Positions 8,314-15,929 of a stretch of 64,000 nucleotides of DNA are shown here, piece after piece (positions within the stretch are counted from its first letter, which is position 1; the number at the start of each line of letters is the position of its first letter). Origin of the DNA: ZC4RG29 sp036563875. GTDB taxonomy: Bacteria > Bacteroidota > Bacteroidia > Cytophagales > Cyclobacteriaceae. The stretch is taken from contig DATCLO010000013.1 in NCBI GenBank assembly GCA_036563875.1, positions 1 through 64,000 of the forward strand, given 5' to 3'. The position numbers were made by a program, and so were the translations under genes. The notes under the pieces are model-generated. The model worked only from the letters and a program-made list of their open reading frames with translations. It was not told where the DNA came from and ran no database searches.

Positions 8314-8769
8314 ATGGCGGCACAAAAAGCGGATATCATTGTAATGGATGGCGAGACGATGGATCTCTATACCAACCCCCTCGAGGACTACTGGGCAAAG
8401 AGTCGAAAAAAACGACCGCTGTTTTACTCTCTGGATGTGTGCCGACGCGGCTATATCGCCAGTTGGGAGATCCGGGATGGACAATTGTTTCTGACGAACA
8501 TTGAAGGCGATATTGAGAACCGATCTCTATTTGGTCCGAAATCCAAAAAGTGTACACTGAAAACGGTGTTCAAGAAGGCCGGACCGGAAGGCGTAAAGGC
8601 CGAGTGGTTCTCCGGGAAACTCCGCATCCCCCGCGGCAACATGACGCAATACGAACACAGCGGATATGATTCGCGGTTTGAACGCGAAATGATCATCACG
8701 GTCAATAAGGGTGATGTAATCAAAGTTGCGACGCTTGATTACACGCAGAAGACCTTGGTTGTAAGCTAA
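8314..8769 (+). CDS. Small uncharacterised cytoplasmic protein
   Basis: A 151-aa protein without signal peptide or membrane segment. It reads as a mixed beta protein: RGYIASWEIRDGQLFLTNIE suggests a beta-sandwich/barrel core, followed by short charged strands and a C-terminal EMIITVNKGDV segment. From memory it resembles a widespread small family of unknown function seen mostly in Proteobacteria, but I cannot confirm this. A good Shine-Dalgarno sequence (AGGAG at 8302-8306, 7 bp before the ATG) is unusual for this phylum and may mark horizontal transfer. It stands alone: the gap upstream is 336 bp and a palindromic repeat follows its stop by 10 bp. Confidence 0.65.
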   Translation: MAAQKADIIVMDGETMDLYTNPLEDYWAKSRKKRPLFYSLDVCRRGYIASWEIRDGQLFLTNIEGDIENRSLFGPKSKKCTLKTVFKKAGPEGVKAEWFSGKLRIPRGNMTQYEHSGYDSRFEREMIITVNKGDVIKVATLDYTQKTLVVS

Positions 8770-8778
8770 TCACCCCAC

Positions 8779-8865
8779 CCTATGTGCTCTATGTGATTTA
8801 TCTATGTGTTCTACGTGGTGCAAACAGACTGTCTAACCACCAGGCACAAAGGGAAACACATAGGA
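8779..8865. repeat. Interspersed CTATGTG/CACATAG palindromic element, copy B
   Basis: The left arm CCTATGTGCTCTATGTGA with a further CTATGTGTTCTACGTGG faces a decayed right arm ending GAAACACATAGG. It begins 10 bp after the stop of the 151-aa gene. The right arm has diverged, so the hairpin is imperfect. Confidence 0.65.
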
Positions 8866-8908
8866 GCCCCTGAAAGAGGCTATTGCCCCGTTGCATACGT
8901 TTGAGGGC

Positions 8909-8940
8909 TTGATAAATCCCGCCGGAAACCGTATATTAAA
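8909..8940 (+). promoter_or_regulatory. Candidate promoter of the CBS-domain gene
   Basis: TTG at 8909-8911, a 20-bp spacer and TATATTAAA at 8932-8940 approximate the Bacteroidota -33/-7 pattern (TTTG, 19-20 bp, TAnnTTTG). The ATG lies 30 bp downstream. Confidence 0.3.
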
Positions 8941-8969
8941 CCTCCTACCACACCTAAACCCCTTCCAGT

Positions 8970-9443
8970 ATGAATTTCAAGCCCCATTTTCAGACCCGGG
9001 AAGAAAGAGACGCGGCGAAGCCAAGGTACGAGTCCGTCGTCAACTACATGGTACAAGCGCACAATCTCGTGACGTTCCATCCCGATCAAAGCATCTATGA
9101 GGTTATTGAAACGATTATTGATCGCAAAATTTCCGGAGCTCCCGTTCTGGATGAGCATAAGAGGCTGGTCGGGATGATATCTGAAAAAGATTGCCTTCAC
9201 ATCATTGTCGATCAGGCGTATCACAACATGCCACTGCCGTTCCGTACCGTTAAAGATTACATGACGCGTGACATCAAAACGTTGTCGCCGGATAGCGACA
9301 TCGTTACCGCTGCAAATGAATTTCTGAGCACACCGATCCGGCGAATGCCTGTGGTTGAGAATGGGGTGCTACTGGGGCAGGTAAGTCGCCGCGATATCCT
9401 TCGCGCCGCCAGGAACATACACGCTGCTGACTGGAAGCACTAA
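8970..9443 (+). CDS. CBS-domain pair protein
   Basis: A 157-aa stand-alone pair of CBS domains (about residues 25-85 and 90-150). The first shows ISGAPVLDEHKRLVGMISEKD and the second TPIRRMPVVENGVLLGQVSRRD, the classic 'V-x-D/E-x-x-x-L-x-G-x-I/V-S-x-x-D' core. Such modules bind adenosyl ligands (AMP, ATP, S-adenosylmethionine) and act as energy sensors on partner proteins. No fused effector domain is present, so the partner is unknown. The stop codon overlaps the stop of the convergent small gene by 4 bp. Confidence 0.88.
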   Translation: MNFKPHFQTREERDAAKPRYESVVNYMVQAHNLVTFHPDQSIYEVIETIIDRKISGAPVLDEHKRLVGMISEKDCLHIIVDQAYHNMPLPFRTVKDYMTRDIKTLSPDSDIVTAANEFLSTPIRRMPVVENGVLLGQVSRRDILRAARNIHAADWKH

Positions 9444-9715
9444 TCCATTTTATCGAGTAGCGCCCAGGAATAGACGACGTGAAGCATCAGCAATGCCACA
9501 CCGGCGCCGCCGGTGGCATCAGTTTCTCTGACAAAATCAAAGACGTAATAATCGCCCGACACAGCGACTACGAGTCGGTAGTATTTGTATAAGTATTCCG
9601 GCCGCAGGTAAATCACTTCTTCTACTGTTTCATACGGGAGAACTATCGTCTTCACGGCTACTTGATGAGTACCTGTCTGGATGGGATACTCACCCTCACC
9701 AAATTGAATGGTCAT
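9440..9715 (-). CDS. Small hypothetical protein
   Basis: A 91-aa reading frame I do not recognise. It has a beta-rich middle (QVAVKTIVLPYETVEEVIYL, then YYRLVVAVSGDYYVFDFV) and a hydrophobic C-terminal stretch (GVALLMLHVVYSWALL). It overlaps the CBS gene stop-to-stop by 4 bp and faces the phosphoesterase gene divergently. Its amino-acid make-up looks protein-like and no competing gene covers the region, so it is probably real, but with low certainty. Confidence 0.5.
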   Translation of the reverse strand: MTIQFGEGEYPIQTGTHQVAVKTIVLPYETVEEVIYLRPEYLYKYYRLVVAVSGDYYVFDFVRETDATGGAGVALLMLHVVYSWALLDKMD

Positions 9716-9903
9716 AGGCAGCTTTGAGTTTTTTGAGGTGCGTCCTTGACTGATACGAATGCATTAGCAGAGGCATAGTAATGAACAAACTGCGGTGGTT
9801 GAGTGCGAAGAATGCATTGAAATCGAAGCGGAAACAGGAATTATTCTCGCGGGCAACCGGTTCATACAATAAATCTATCGCGCTTATCGACCATAGGGGA
9901 GAC

Positions 9904-11130
9904 ATGAATCGAACAGGATACCTTTTTTCAATAGCAACCATTGGTCTGTTCCTGTTTGTGGTGGATTGGTACACCGTTCAGGGCGTTCGAACATTGGTTT
10001 ACGGGCCGGCATCGGCTGGAGGCATTCTCGCGGCCGGATTGGGTGTCTTCCTGCTACTGGTGACACTTGCCGTGTTTGCTGGTATTTCCTTCATCAGGCG
10101 AAGCGGATCTACACCTGCTCTTGTTCGTGTCGTGTTACACGCCTTTCTGATTCTGTTCGTTGCGCAGCTGGTGTTAATGGGAGTGTTGTTAACCGAAGAT
10201 GTGTTCCGCGTAATTGCTGCTGCAGTAACCGACAGCGACCTGCCGAGTCGAAGCCGATTGATTAGCCAGGTTGGAGCTGCACTCGCCTCGTTGCCGATGC
10301 TTGCATTGGTATATGGTGTTGCAAAAGGCCGTCATGATTATCGCGTGCATCGCCACACTATTTGGTTTGACGATCTTCCGGAAGCATTTGACGGTTTTCG
10401 CATAACGCAGATTTCTGACATTCACGCGGGTGGCCTGCGAAACCGAAAGGCCGTAGAAAGGGCCGTCGGCCTAATCAATGCACAGCAATCCGACTTGTTT
10501 GTATTCACAGGAGACCTCGTCAACAACCGCGCTGATGAGATCGAACCCTGGATCGATACGTTTTCGCGGATAGAGGCGCCATACGGAAAGTATGCGGTGC
10601 TTGGCAATCACGACTATGGTGACTATATCGCGTGGCCAACCATGAGGGCCAAGGAAGCCAACCTGGAACGCCTCGCGCGGCATCATGCAACGATGGGACA
10701 CCGGCTGCTCATGAATGAAAGTGTGCGGATTGAAAAAGACGGCGCTTTCATCACACTGATCGGAATTGAAAACTGGGGACAGGGCTTTAGCCAGTACGGT
10801 AACCTAAGGAAGGCACTTGAGAGAGTCGATCCGAACAGCTTCAAAGTGTTGCTGTCGCACGATCCGTCACATTGGTCTGCCGAAGTAAAGCATCATCAAT
10901 ATCACATCCATCTAACCCTTGCGGGGCATACGCATGGCATGCAATTCGGGATTGAGGTAGGACGCATGCGTTGGAGTCCTGTTAAATACCGCTATTCCCA
11001 TTGGGCCGGCCTTGCAGGTGAGGATAGCCGATACCTGCACATCAACAGGGGATTTGGAGTCCTGGCCTATGAAGGACGCTTTGGAATCTGGCCAGAGATT
11101 ACAGTGATCGAATTACGCCGCAGGAGCTGA
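9904..11130 (+). CDS. Membrane-anchored metallophosphoesterase
   Basis: A 408-aa protein with four predicted transmembrane helices in the first ~150 residues and a calcineurin-like phosphoesterase domain behind them. Metal-site motifs appear in order: DIHAGG (D-x-H), GDLVNN (GD), GNHDYG (GNHD), a SHDPSHW histidine, and AGHTHG (GHxH). These bind two divalent metals; this YkuE/YaeI-like class cleaves phosphodiesters such as UDP-diacylglucosamine-type lipids, though the substrate here is unknown. The frame is open back to 9781, but the ATG at 9904 directly precedes the first membrane helix. The 3' end overlaps the convergent acyltransferase gene by 18 bp. Confidence 0.85.
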   Translation: MNRTGYLFSIATIGLFLFVVDWYTVQGVRTLVYGPASAGGILAAGLGVFLLLVTLAVFAGISFIRRSGSTPALVRVVLHAFLILFVAQLVLMGVLLTEDVFRVIAAAVTDSDLPSRSRLISQVGAALASLPMLALVYGVAKGRHDYRVHRHTIWFDDLPEAFDGFRITQISDIHAGGLRNRKAVERAVGLINAQQSDLFVFTGDLVNNRADEIEPWIDTFSRIEAPYGKYAVLGNHDYGDYIAWPTMRAKEANLERLARHHATMGHRLLMNESVRIEKDGAFITLIGIENWGQGFSQYGNLRKALERVDPNSFKVLLSHDPSHWSAEVKHHQYHIHLTLAGHTHGMQFGIEVGRMRWSPVKYRYSHWAGLAGEDSRYLHINRGFGVLAYEGRFGIWPEITVIELRRRS

Positions 11131-12009
11131 CACGTGCTGACGGCTGTCGTCGGGTCGCTTGTGTTTCCATCGTTTGTGCGACCAAAGCCACGTAGCAGGA
11201 CTGCCGACAATATCCTTCTCAAGACGACGAGCAAACATTTCAGAGATTGCACCTTCTTCCGTTTCGGCAGGGTTTTCACAAAGGAGCTCGACAGCCAGCT
11301 CATAATACCCTCTCCGAATCTTGTGCATGTTTACAAACACTACTGGGAAGTTGAACTTTTTTGCCAGCTTTTCGGGGCCCATATAAATCGATGTGTCCTG
11401 GTTGAGGAAGGTCGTCCAGTAAGCATCGCGGGGAGCCGACTGGTCGGCAACAAAGGCAGTGGCCGTAACCGATTTTCGTGCGGCGGCCATTTCGCGAAGT
11501 GTGCGTCCTTCAGCGATGATCTTGATGCCGAAACGGCTGCGCATCCGTTGCACGAGTTTATCGAAATGCTCGTTGGAAAGGGGGCGGTAGATGACCGAAA
11601 GATCATATGGCGTATACAGCTGAAAGCACGAGCTTGCCCATTCCCAGTTTCCGAAATGCCCCGTCACAATAATGATGCTCCTATTCTCATTGTATAGCTG
11701 GTTTAGCCATTCATGGTGTTTCATCACCGTGTGCTCCCGCGTTTCGGCCTCGTCCATTTTCATGGCCTTCAGCGATTCCACGATGACATCGCACATGTGC
11801 CGGTAATATTGGTTGGCGATGGAGCGTATTTCGGTTTCAGATTTTTCGGGAAACGAGGTCCTAAGATTGGTGAGGATCACTTTCCGTCGATACCCTATGG
11901 CCCTGAACACAAGGCTCATCATGTCGGAAACCACGTACAAGGCACGAAAAGGAAGAGACGCCACCAGCATTACAAAGGGGCGTACCATGTAAAAAATGAC
12001 TGCGTTCAT
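11113..12009 (-). CDS. Lipid A biosynthesis-type acyltransferase (LpxL/HtrB family)
   Basis: A 298-aa inner-membrane acyltransferase. The catalytic H-x4-D/E motif is HFGNWE (His118...Glu123), preceded by IIIVTG; downstream, the substrate-binding RxxxFG-like stretch and the DQSAPRDA segment match the LpxL/LpxM family. An N-terminal hydrophobic helix anchors it. In Bacteroidota these proteins add secondary acyl chains to lipid A, or make ornithine/aminolipids, so the exact acceptor is uncertain. It overlaps the convergent phosphoesterase by 18 bp. Confidence 0.85.
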   Translation of the reverse strand: MNAVIFYMVRPFVMLVASLPFRALYVVSDMMSLVFRAIGYRRKVILTNLRTSFPEKSETEIRSIANQYYRHMCDVIVESLKAMKMDEAETREHTVMKHHEWLNQLYNENRSIIIVTGHFGNWEWASSCFQLYTPYDLSVIYRPLSNEHFDKLVQRMRSRFGIKIIAEGRTLREMAAARKSVTATAFVADQSAPRDAYWTTFLNQDTSIYMGPEKLAKKFNFPVVFVNMHKIRRGYYELAVELLCENPAETEEGAISEMFARRLEKDIVGSPATWLWSHKRWKHKRPDDSRQHVSAPAA

Positions 12010-12083
12010 CTGGGATTCACTATCCTGAGACTACATTACGGCGTGAAGTTACGAAGTTTTCGAGTTGGGGAGGCCTGTTGCCG

Positions 12084-12569
12084 TTAACGCACCCGCCTGA
12101 AGTAGAAGTTCGAGCCGGCCGGTTTGCCCTTGGAGAGGCCTTCTATGCGCGCAACCACCGAGTCAGCCGTGATTACCGTGTAAATGATCCGTTGCGGAAA
12201 GTCGTGTTCGGGGTTTTCGAAGAGGAATCGGTTATCTCCATGCTCGGTGAGTTGGAAGCGTACAGCCTTGTTGCCGTTCGGCCCGGTAACCGTGTAACCG
12301 ATCCCATCGGCATCCTGCGCGAGATGGATTCTTTCCCAAACGACGGTGTCCGAGCCGTTGACATTAAAGCTCCGCCCGGAAAGGGTGTTGTCGTCGGTCT
12401 TTGACCACTCCTCAAAGATCGGTCCCTTACCTGCGTCCATTCGCCATAAGCCTTCCAGAATCCAAAGCTTCTTGAAAACGGGATCGGAGGGCGTTAATGC
12501 CAGGATGGATGCGGTCAAGATAGCAAGAGCGGCAAGGAGGACGTAACGCGGGAATCGGAGGGTCCACAT
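12084..12569 (-). CDS. Membrane-anchored or secreted DUF6265-like protein
   Basis: A 161-aa protein from the ATG at 12569 (the frame is open to 12671, but the extra residues do not resemble a signal). Residues 1-25 form a hydrophobic export or anchor helix. The body has the pattern LEGLWRMDAGKGPIFEEWSK, WERIHL and ENPEHDFPQRIIY, which matches the DUF6265/lipocalin-like beta-barrel family common in Bacteroidota; PEHDFPQ is its most conserved segment. Function is unknown. It stands alone behind the acyltransferase gene. Confidence 0.75.
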   Translation of the reverse strand: MWTLRFPRYVLLAALAILTASILALTPSDPVFKKLWILEGLWRMDAGKGPIFEEWSKTDDNTLSGRSFNVNGSDTVVWERIHLAQDADGIGYTVTGPNGNKAVRFQLTEHGDNRFLFENPEHDFPQRIIYTVITADSVVARIEGLSKGKPAGSNFYFRRVR

Positions 12570-12793
12570 AAGCGTGAAAGTAATGCTTTTGTTGTCAATC
12601 TCCAATAGCTGCTTACGGGATGCGACGGTCGAAATCGATTGAACGAATACCACAAAGCGCAAGTAGTTCATCGGTTATCGTTGCCAGTTGCGTGAATGTT
12701 GCGTTAGTCCATCACCGTTAATAACGCTTAAGCTATGCAGTTGATAAGGGGATTGTGTTTTTTTTTTATCTTTAGTTTCATTCACCAGATCCT

Positions 12794-13141
12794 ATGCCTA
12801 ACCCCGTTAAACTCGAACACTTCCGAAATCTTGTTGCTCTTTCGGCTGCCGATGGAAAAATAGCCGACGTAGAGCGGTCAACGTTGCTTCGAATTGCCAA
12901 CAATCAAAACATTCCCATCGAACGCGTGAACGTCATGCTTTCGAAGGCGAATGAGTATGCTTACCTGATACCCCAGAATGCGAAGGATCGGGAGGCCCAA
13001 TTGGATGAAATGATTTCCCTCGCGCTGGTTGACGGCGTACTCGAAGAGGGCGAACTCGCTTTGATTACCCTGGTGGCGGAAAAGCTGAAGTTCACCCGCG
13101 AGGAACTGCAGGTCATCCTGGATCAGCGGCGTGGCCAGTGA
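12794..13141 (+). CDS. TerB-like protein
   Basis: A 115-aa all-helical protein with two copies of the TerB signature: LSAADGKIADVER near the N-terminus and LALVDGVLEEGELA in the second half, each an acidic metal-binding-like loop. TerB-fold proteins are linked to tellurite resistance and membrane stress complexes, but small stand-alone copies such as this have no assigned role. It ends 4 bp from the stop of the convergent dehydrogenase gene. Confidence 0.8.
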   Translation: MPNPVKLEHFRNLVALSAADGKIADVERSTLLRIANNQNIPIERVNVMLSKANEYAYLIPQNAKDREAQLDEMISLALVDGVLEEGELALITLVAEKLKFTREELQVILDQRRGQ

Positions 13142-13145
13142 TAAC

Positions 13146-14243
13146 TTATCCCTGGTCGATCGTTACTCTTGCATTTTTTGCCACTGAGCGATACACAGCT
13201 TCAACCACGCGGATATCGCGTAGCCCTTCCTCGCCGGGAGCAATGAGAGGTTTGTTCTGGAGGATCGCCAGTGCATCGTCATCCATTTGATGTGCCTGCT
13301 GATGGGGTACGGTTGCATTTAGCTGTATGCCATCGCTCGTTTCTCCTCTGATGCCGCTGTAGGCCTGAAAGGGAGACAACTTGTACCAGCCGTTGCTGCA
13401 TGTGACCATCAGGTCGTTCATGTTCTTACCAAAGCTTGTTTCACAGGAAGCAGTTACGCCGCCGGGGAATTCCAGTTCGAACTGCATGGTCTCATCAACC
13501 TCCTTGTAAATTTCCGGACGCGTTGTGGATTGCTTCGCGGTGACAGCAATGGGTTCCAGTTGCGTGCTGTATCGCGCAGCGTTGAGCGGGTAAACCCCCA
13601 TGTCATACATCGCGCCGCCGCCCATTTCTTTCTTTTGCTTCCAGTGATCGGTTCGGCCCTCGCGATATCCGGCGGCAGCCGTAACACGCACGACCTTGCC
13701 GTACTTCTTGTCCTTCGTAAAGCTGATAATCCTTTGTGTATTCGGTTCGTGCTGCATCCGATAACCTATGGCCAACTTGACCTTATTTTGAGCGCAGGCA
13801 TCGATCATGCTTTGACATTCCTTTTCCGTCATGGCCATTGGTTTCTCACACCACACGTGCTTGCCGGCTTTAGCCGCGCGGATGGTATACTCGGCATGCA
13901 TCGAAGGTGGGAGGACGACGTATATCACATCGATGTCGGGGTTGTCAGCGATGCGATCAAAAGTATCGTAGCTGTAAATATTTTTGTCGGGTATATTGTA
14001 CTTCTTCTTCCATGCTTCTGCCTTTGATGGTGTACCAGTCACAATTCCTGCTAAGTAACAGTATTTCGTCATTTGCAGTCCGGGCGCCAACAGATCGGTG
14101 CTGTAATATCCAAGTCCGACAAGCGCTACACCGAGTCGCTCTTTTCGTTGTGGAACGATGATGTTGGCGAAAGCGGGTTCTGCAAATGAAAGGGCAGCTG
14201 CCCCGGCCAGGGCGCGCTGAAGAAAGTCTCGTCTGCTGGTCAT
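13146..14243 (-). CDS. Tat-exported Gfo/Idh/MocA-family oxidoreductase
   Basis: A 365-aa NAD(P)-dependent sugar dehydrogenase-like protein. The N-terminus (TSRRDFLQRALAGAAALSFA) is a twin-arginine signal, so the folded, cofactor-loaded enzyme should act in the periplasm. The Rossmann fold begins at LGVALVGLGYYS. The catalytic lysine lies in the EKP motif of HVWCEKPMAMTEKE, and the second domain has the usual GGGAMYDMGVYPLNAAR segment. It is monocistronic here, unlike the other family members in the window. The substrate is unknown; sugars and glycosides are typical. Confidence 0.87.
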   Translation of the reverse strand: MTSRRDFLQRALAGAAALSFAEPAFANIIVPQRKERLGVALVGLGYYSTDLLAPGLQMTKYCYLAGIVTGTPSKAEAWKKKYNIPDKNIYSYDTFDRIADNPDIDVIYVVLPPSMHAEYTIRAAKAGKHVWCEKPMAMTEKECQSMIDACAQNKVKLAIGYRMQHEPNTQRIISFTKDKKYGKVVRVTAAAGYREGRTDHWKQKKEMGGGAMYDMGVYPLNAARYSTQLEPIAVTAKQSTTRPEIYKEVDETMQFELEFPGGVTASCETSFGKNMNDLMVTCSNGWYKLSPFQAYSGIRGETSDGIQLNATVPHQQAHQMDDDALAILQNKPLIAPGEEGLRDIRVVEAVYRSVAKNARVTIDQG

Positions 14244-14508
14244 AGAATCTTTTTATATGGGTTGTTGGACTGAAGATAAAGGCTTCACGTTCCAAAACCA
14301 ACCTTTTTTGTAAGCGCGGAGGTAAGTAGGGATGACGGTGTCTGGTTGACAATCACGTGTTTGATACGTGATGGTGAAACTGTATGTTTAATCGAAGTGT
14401 GTTTAAACGAGGATTTTGAACGATAGAATTATGGGTTGCGATTTGTGAAGTGTTCCCGTGATGTGGATAAAACTGTTGAAAAGTTGTGGAGTACTTTTCA
14501 TGGTTTTC
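14244..14508. other. Non-coding stretch before the candidate RNA gene
   Basis: I see no gene in this stretch. It is AT-rich and includes the likely promoter of the Tat dehydrogenase on the minus strand. Confidence 0.4.
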
Positions 14509-14540
14509 TTTGGTGCGTAAAGAAGGTGCTATTACCTTCA
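14509..14540 (+). promoter_or_regulatory. Candidate promoter of the structured RNA
   Basis: TTTG at 14509-14512, a 20-bp spacer and TACCTTCA at 14533-14540 resemble TTTG-N19-TAnnTTTG, with two mismatches in the -7 box. It would start transcription near 14547. A GAAGGT/ACCTTC inverted repeat (14522-14539) overlaps the -7 box. Confidence 0.35.
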
Positions 14541-14546
14541 TATCAC

Positions 14547-14822
14547 CAAGTCGTCATTTACAGATTCATCGGACAGAATCGGTAAACAAAACCCTGATTT
14601 CCTACGGGAGGCAGGGGACAAAAAAGCCGATTGTGAAAGAATGAGTTCACGTTAGGAATCTTTCGGGATGCCTGGTGTGCGTTCAAGCCCTGCGGGCGAC
14701 TATCGCAAGGTACCGCGTTCAGGGTTGATTCTGCTAAAGGCACTTGGGGTTGCAGCCGACTACGGTCGCGTTGTAACAAGACGGGAAACAAGTCAAGCAA
14801 TTGATTCTGTTTCCCGTTTTTT
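14547..14822 (+). ncRNA. Candidate structured non-coding RNA with intrinsic terminator
   Basis: About 275 nt that I can fold by eye into a series of strong helices. (1) AATCGG 14577-14582 pairs with CCGATT 14627-14632, enclosing CCCTG/CAGGG (14592-14616) capped by TTCC-UACG-GGAG. (2) AGG.ATC / GAT.CCT at 14654-14673. (3) GCCC-UGC-GGGC at 14687-14697. (4) A long hairpin 14743-14780: CTTG/CAAG, then TTGCAGC/GTTGTAA, then CGAC-UACG-GUCG. (5) A terminator. UACG and GCAA tetraloops and A-rich internal loops are typical of real RNAs. It does not show the conserved cores of RNase P RNA, tmRNA, SRP RNA or the riboswitches I know. The exact 5' end is a guess. It could also be a leader of the gene at 14877. 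Confidence 0.6.
14781..14822 (+). terminator. Rho-independent terminator of the candidate RNA
   Basis: A perfect 10-bp stem, ACGGGAAACA (14781-14790) with TGTTTCCCGT (14808-14817), contains an inner TCAA-GCAA-TTGA hairpin with a GNRA loop and is followed by TTTTTT. The U-tract is only on the plus strand, which sets the direction of the RNA. Confidence 0.85.
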
Positions 14823-14876
14823 GTTTTACTTCGACTACAATCGGAGACCCTTCCACCAACGCAGGAGTGAAAGCGT

Positions 14877-15911
14877 ATGAAGACCCTCGGATTGATAACA
14901 CTCCTTTTGATTCAATGCGCTGTCGCCATCGCGCAATCCGTCACCTATTACCTTCCGGAAAAAAAATTAAGGATTACCGTCACATACAAACTAACCGGCT
15001 ATGTGCTGACTTCAAGTGCGGATAATAAGATCATCGACAGAAAATACGAACTGGTGATTACAGATCCGGTGAAGGTGGAGGAGATGGTACTTCCCGATGG
15101 AAACCGACGGTTTGAAGTTCGTCTTCCTGAAAAGCTTGCTTCCGCAGGTGCCCGGTTTGAATGGAAAGTACAACTCGACAGGAATGGAATTCTTACCGGA
15201 TGGAATGCATCGCGTGAACCCATCACCACTCAGGTGCTGACCGGTGCGGTCGGGTTTGTGGCCAATGTGCTTACAGGCCTTACACCCGTTGCCGGTGTGC
15301 GCCCCGCGTTGGAAGAGAAACCTTACAAAATCGACACGGAACAGAAGTTCACCGTATCTGAGTTGATTGACATACCCGCAAGCGGACTCAGCAATGTGAC
15401 AGTCGCCGCTCCAACCATAGGGGTAACCCTGTCTTCTGCTCCGTCAGTCACCGTGACGCTGACACCCGTCAATAACGCTGCACCAGGTGGCGATGCGTCT
15501 GGTCGTACCGATGCGCTGTACTACATCGAACCACGCGCTTATCGTCTGTACGTGGACGTCAATAACAACGGACTCATTTCATCAACCCGGGTTATCGACG
15601 AAATCATTCGCATCCCGCAGCACGGCGGGCTAAAGTCAATTGCATTGACCGAACTGTTTAAAGGCAGAAAAGCCGCAGCGTTAAGCCTTGACCCTGCTAC
15701 CGGCCAACTCTTGTCGTGGGAATACAAGCGCAGTGGGAATACGCGTACGGAAACAGCAGATCTGAGTAAACAGCTAACGTCCCTGGCAGAAGCTGTGTCA
15801 GCAGCGCAAGCCGCAAGCCAGCGTCGCCTGGAGCAGCGTGTATCAGAGTTGAGCTTGGAAGTGCAGCGGTTGGAGTTGGAGAGGAAACTGCGATCGATCA
15901 CCGATTACTAG
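14877..15911 (+). CDS. Exported hypothetical protein with C-terminal coiled coil
   Basis: A 344-aa protein with a signal peptide (MKTLGLITLLLIQCAVAIAQ). The first ~100 residues after it are beta-rich (VTYYLPEKKLRITVTYKL; KYELVITDPVKVEEM) and recall the DUF4831-type exported proteins of Bacteroidota, but I am not sure of that match. The last ~45 residues (QAASQRRLEQRVSELSLEVQ) form a predicted coiled coil. No catalytic motif is visible. It starts 54 bp after the terminator of the candidate RNA and ends 18 bp from the convergent lipoprotein gene. Confidence 0.75.
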   Translation: MKTLGLITLLLIQCAVAIAQSVTYYLPEKKLRITVTYKLTGYVLTSSADNKIIDRKYELVITDPVKVEEMVLPDGNRRFEVRLPEKLASAGARFEWKVQLDRNGILTGWNASREPITTQVLTGAVGFVANVLTGLTPVAGVRPALEEKPYKIDTEQKFTVSELIDIPASGLSNVTVAAPTIGVTLSSAPSVTVTLTPVNNAAPGGDASGRTDALYYIEPRAYRLYVDVNNNGLISSTRVIDEIIRIPQHGGLKSIALTELFKGRKAAALSLDPATGQLLSWEYKRSGNTRTETADLSKQLTSLAEAVSAAQAASQRRLEQRVSELSLEVQRLELERKLRSITDY

Positions 15912-15929
15912 TTGCTACTACCTACTTAT

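Noticed and set aside
9696..9974. A 92-codon minus-strand frame over the start of the phosphoesterase gene
   Set aside because: It overlaps both the small gene at 9440 and the phosphoesterase N-terminus, and has no protein-like pattern.
14600..14614. TCCTACGGGAGGCAG, identical to a universal 16S rRNA segment
   Set aside because: The match ends on both sides and no other rRNA sequence is present. In both cases the string forms a C(UACG)G hairpin, so it is a shared stable loop and not an rRNA fragment. It does support the view that this region is RNA-coding.
14547..14876. Riboswitch controlling the gene at 14877
   Set aside because: No aptamer core that I know is present, and the gene has no metabolic role that would fit. 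A leader function is not excluded, but a free RNA is the simpler reading.
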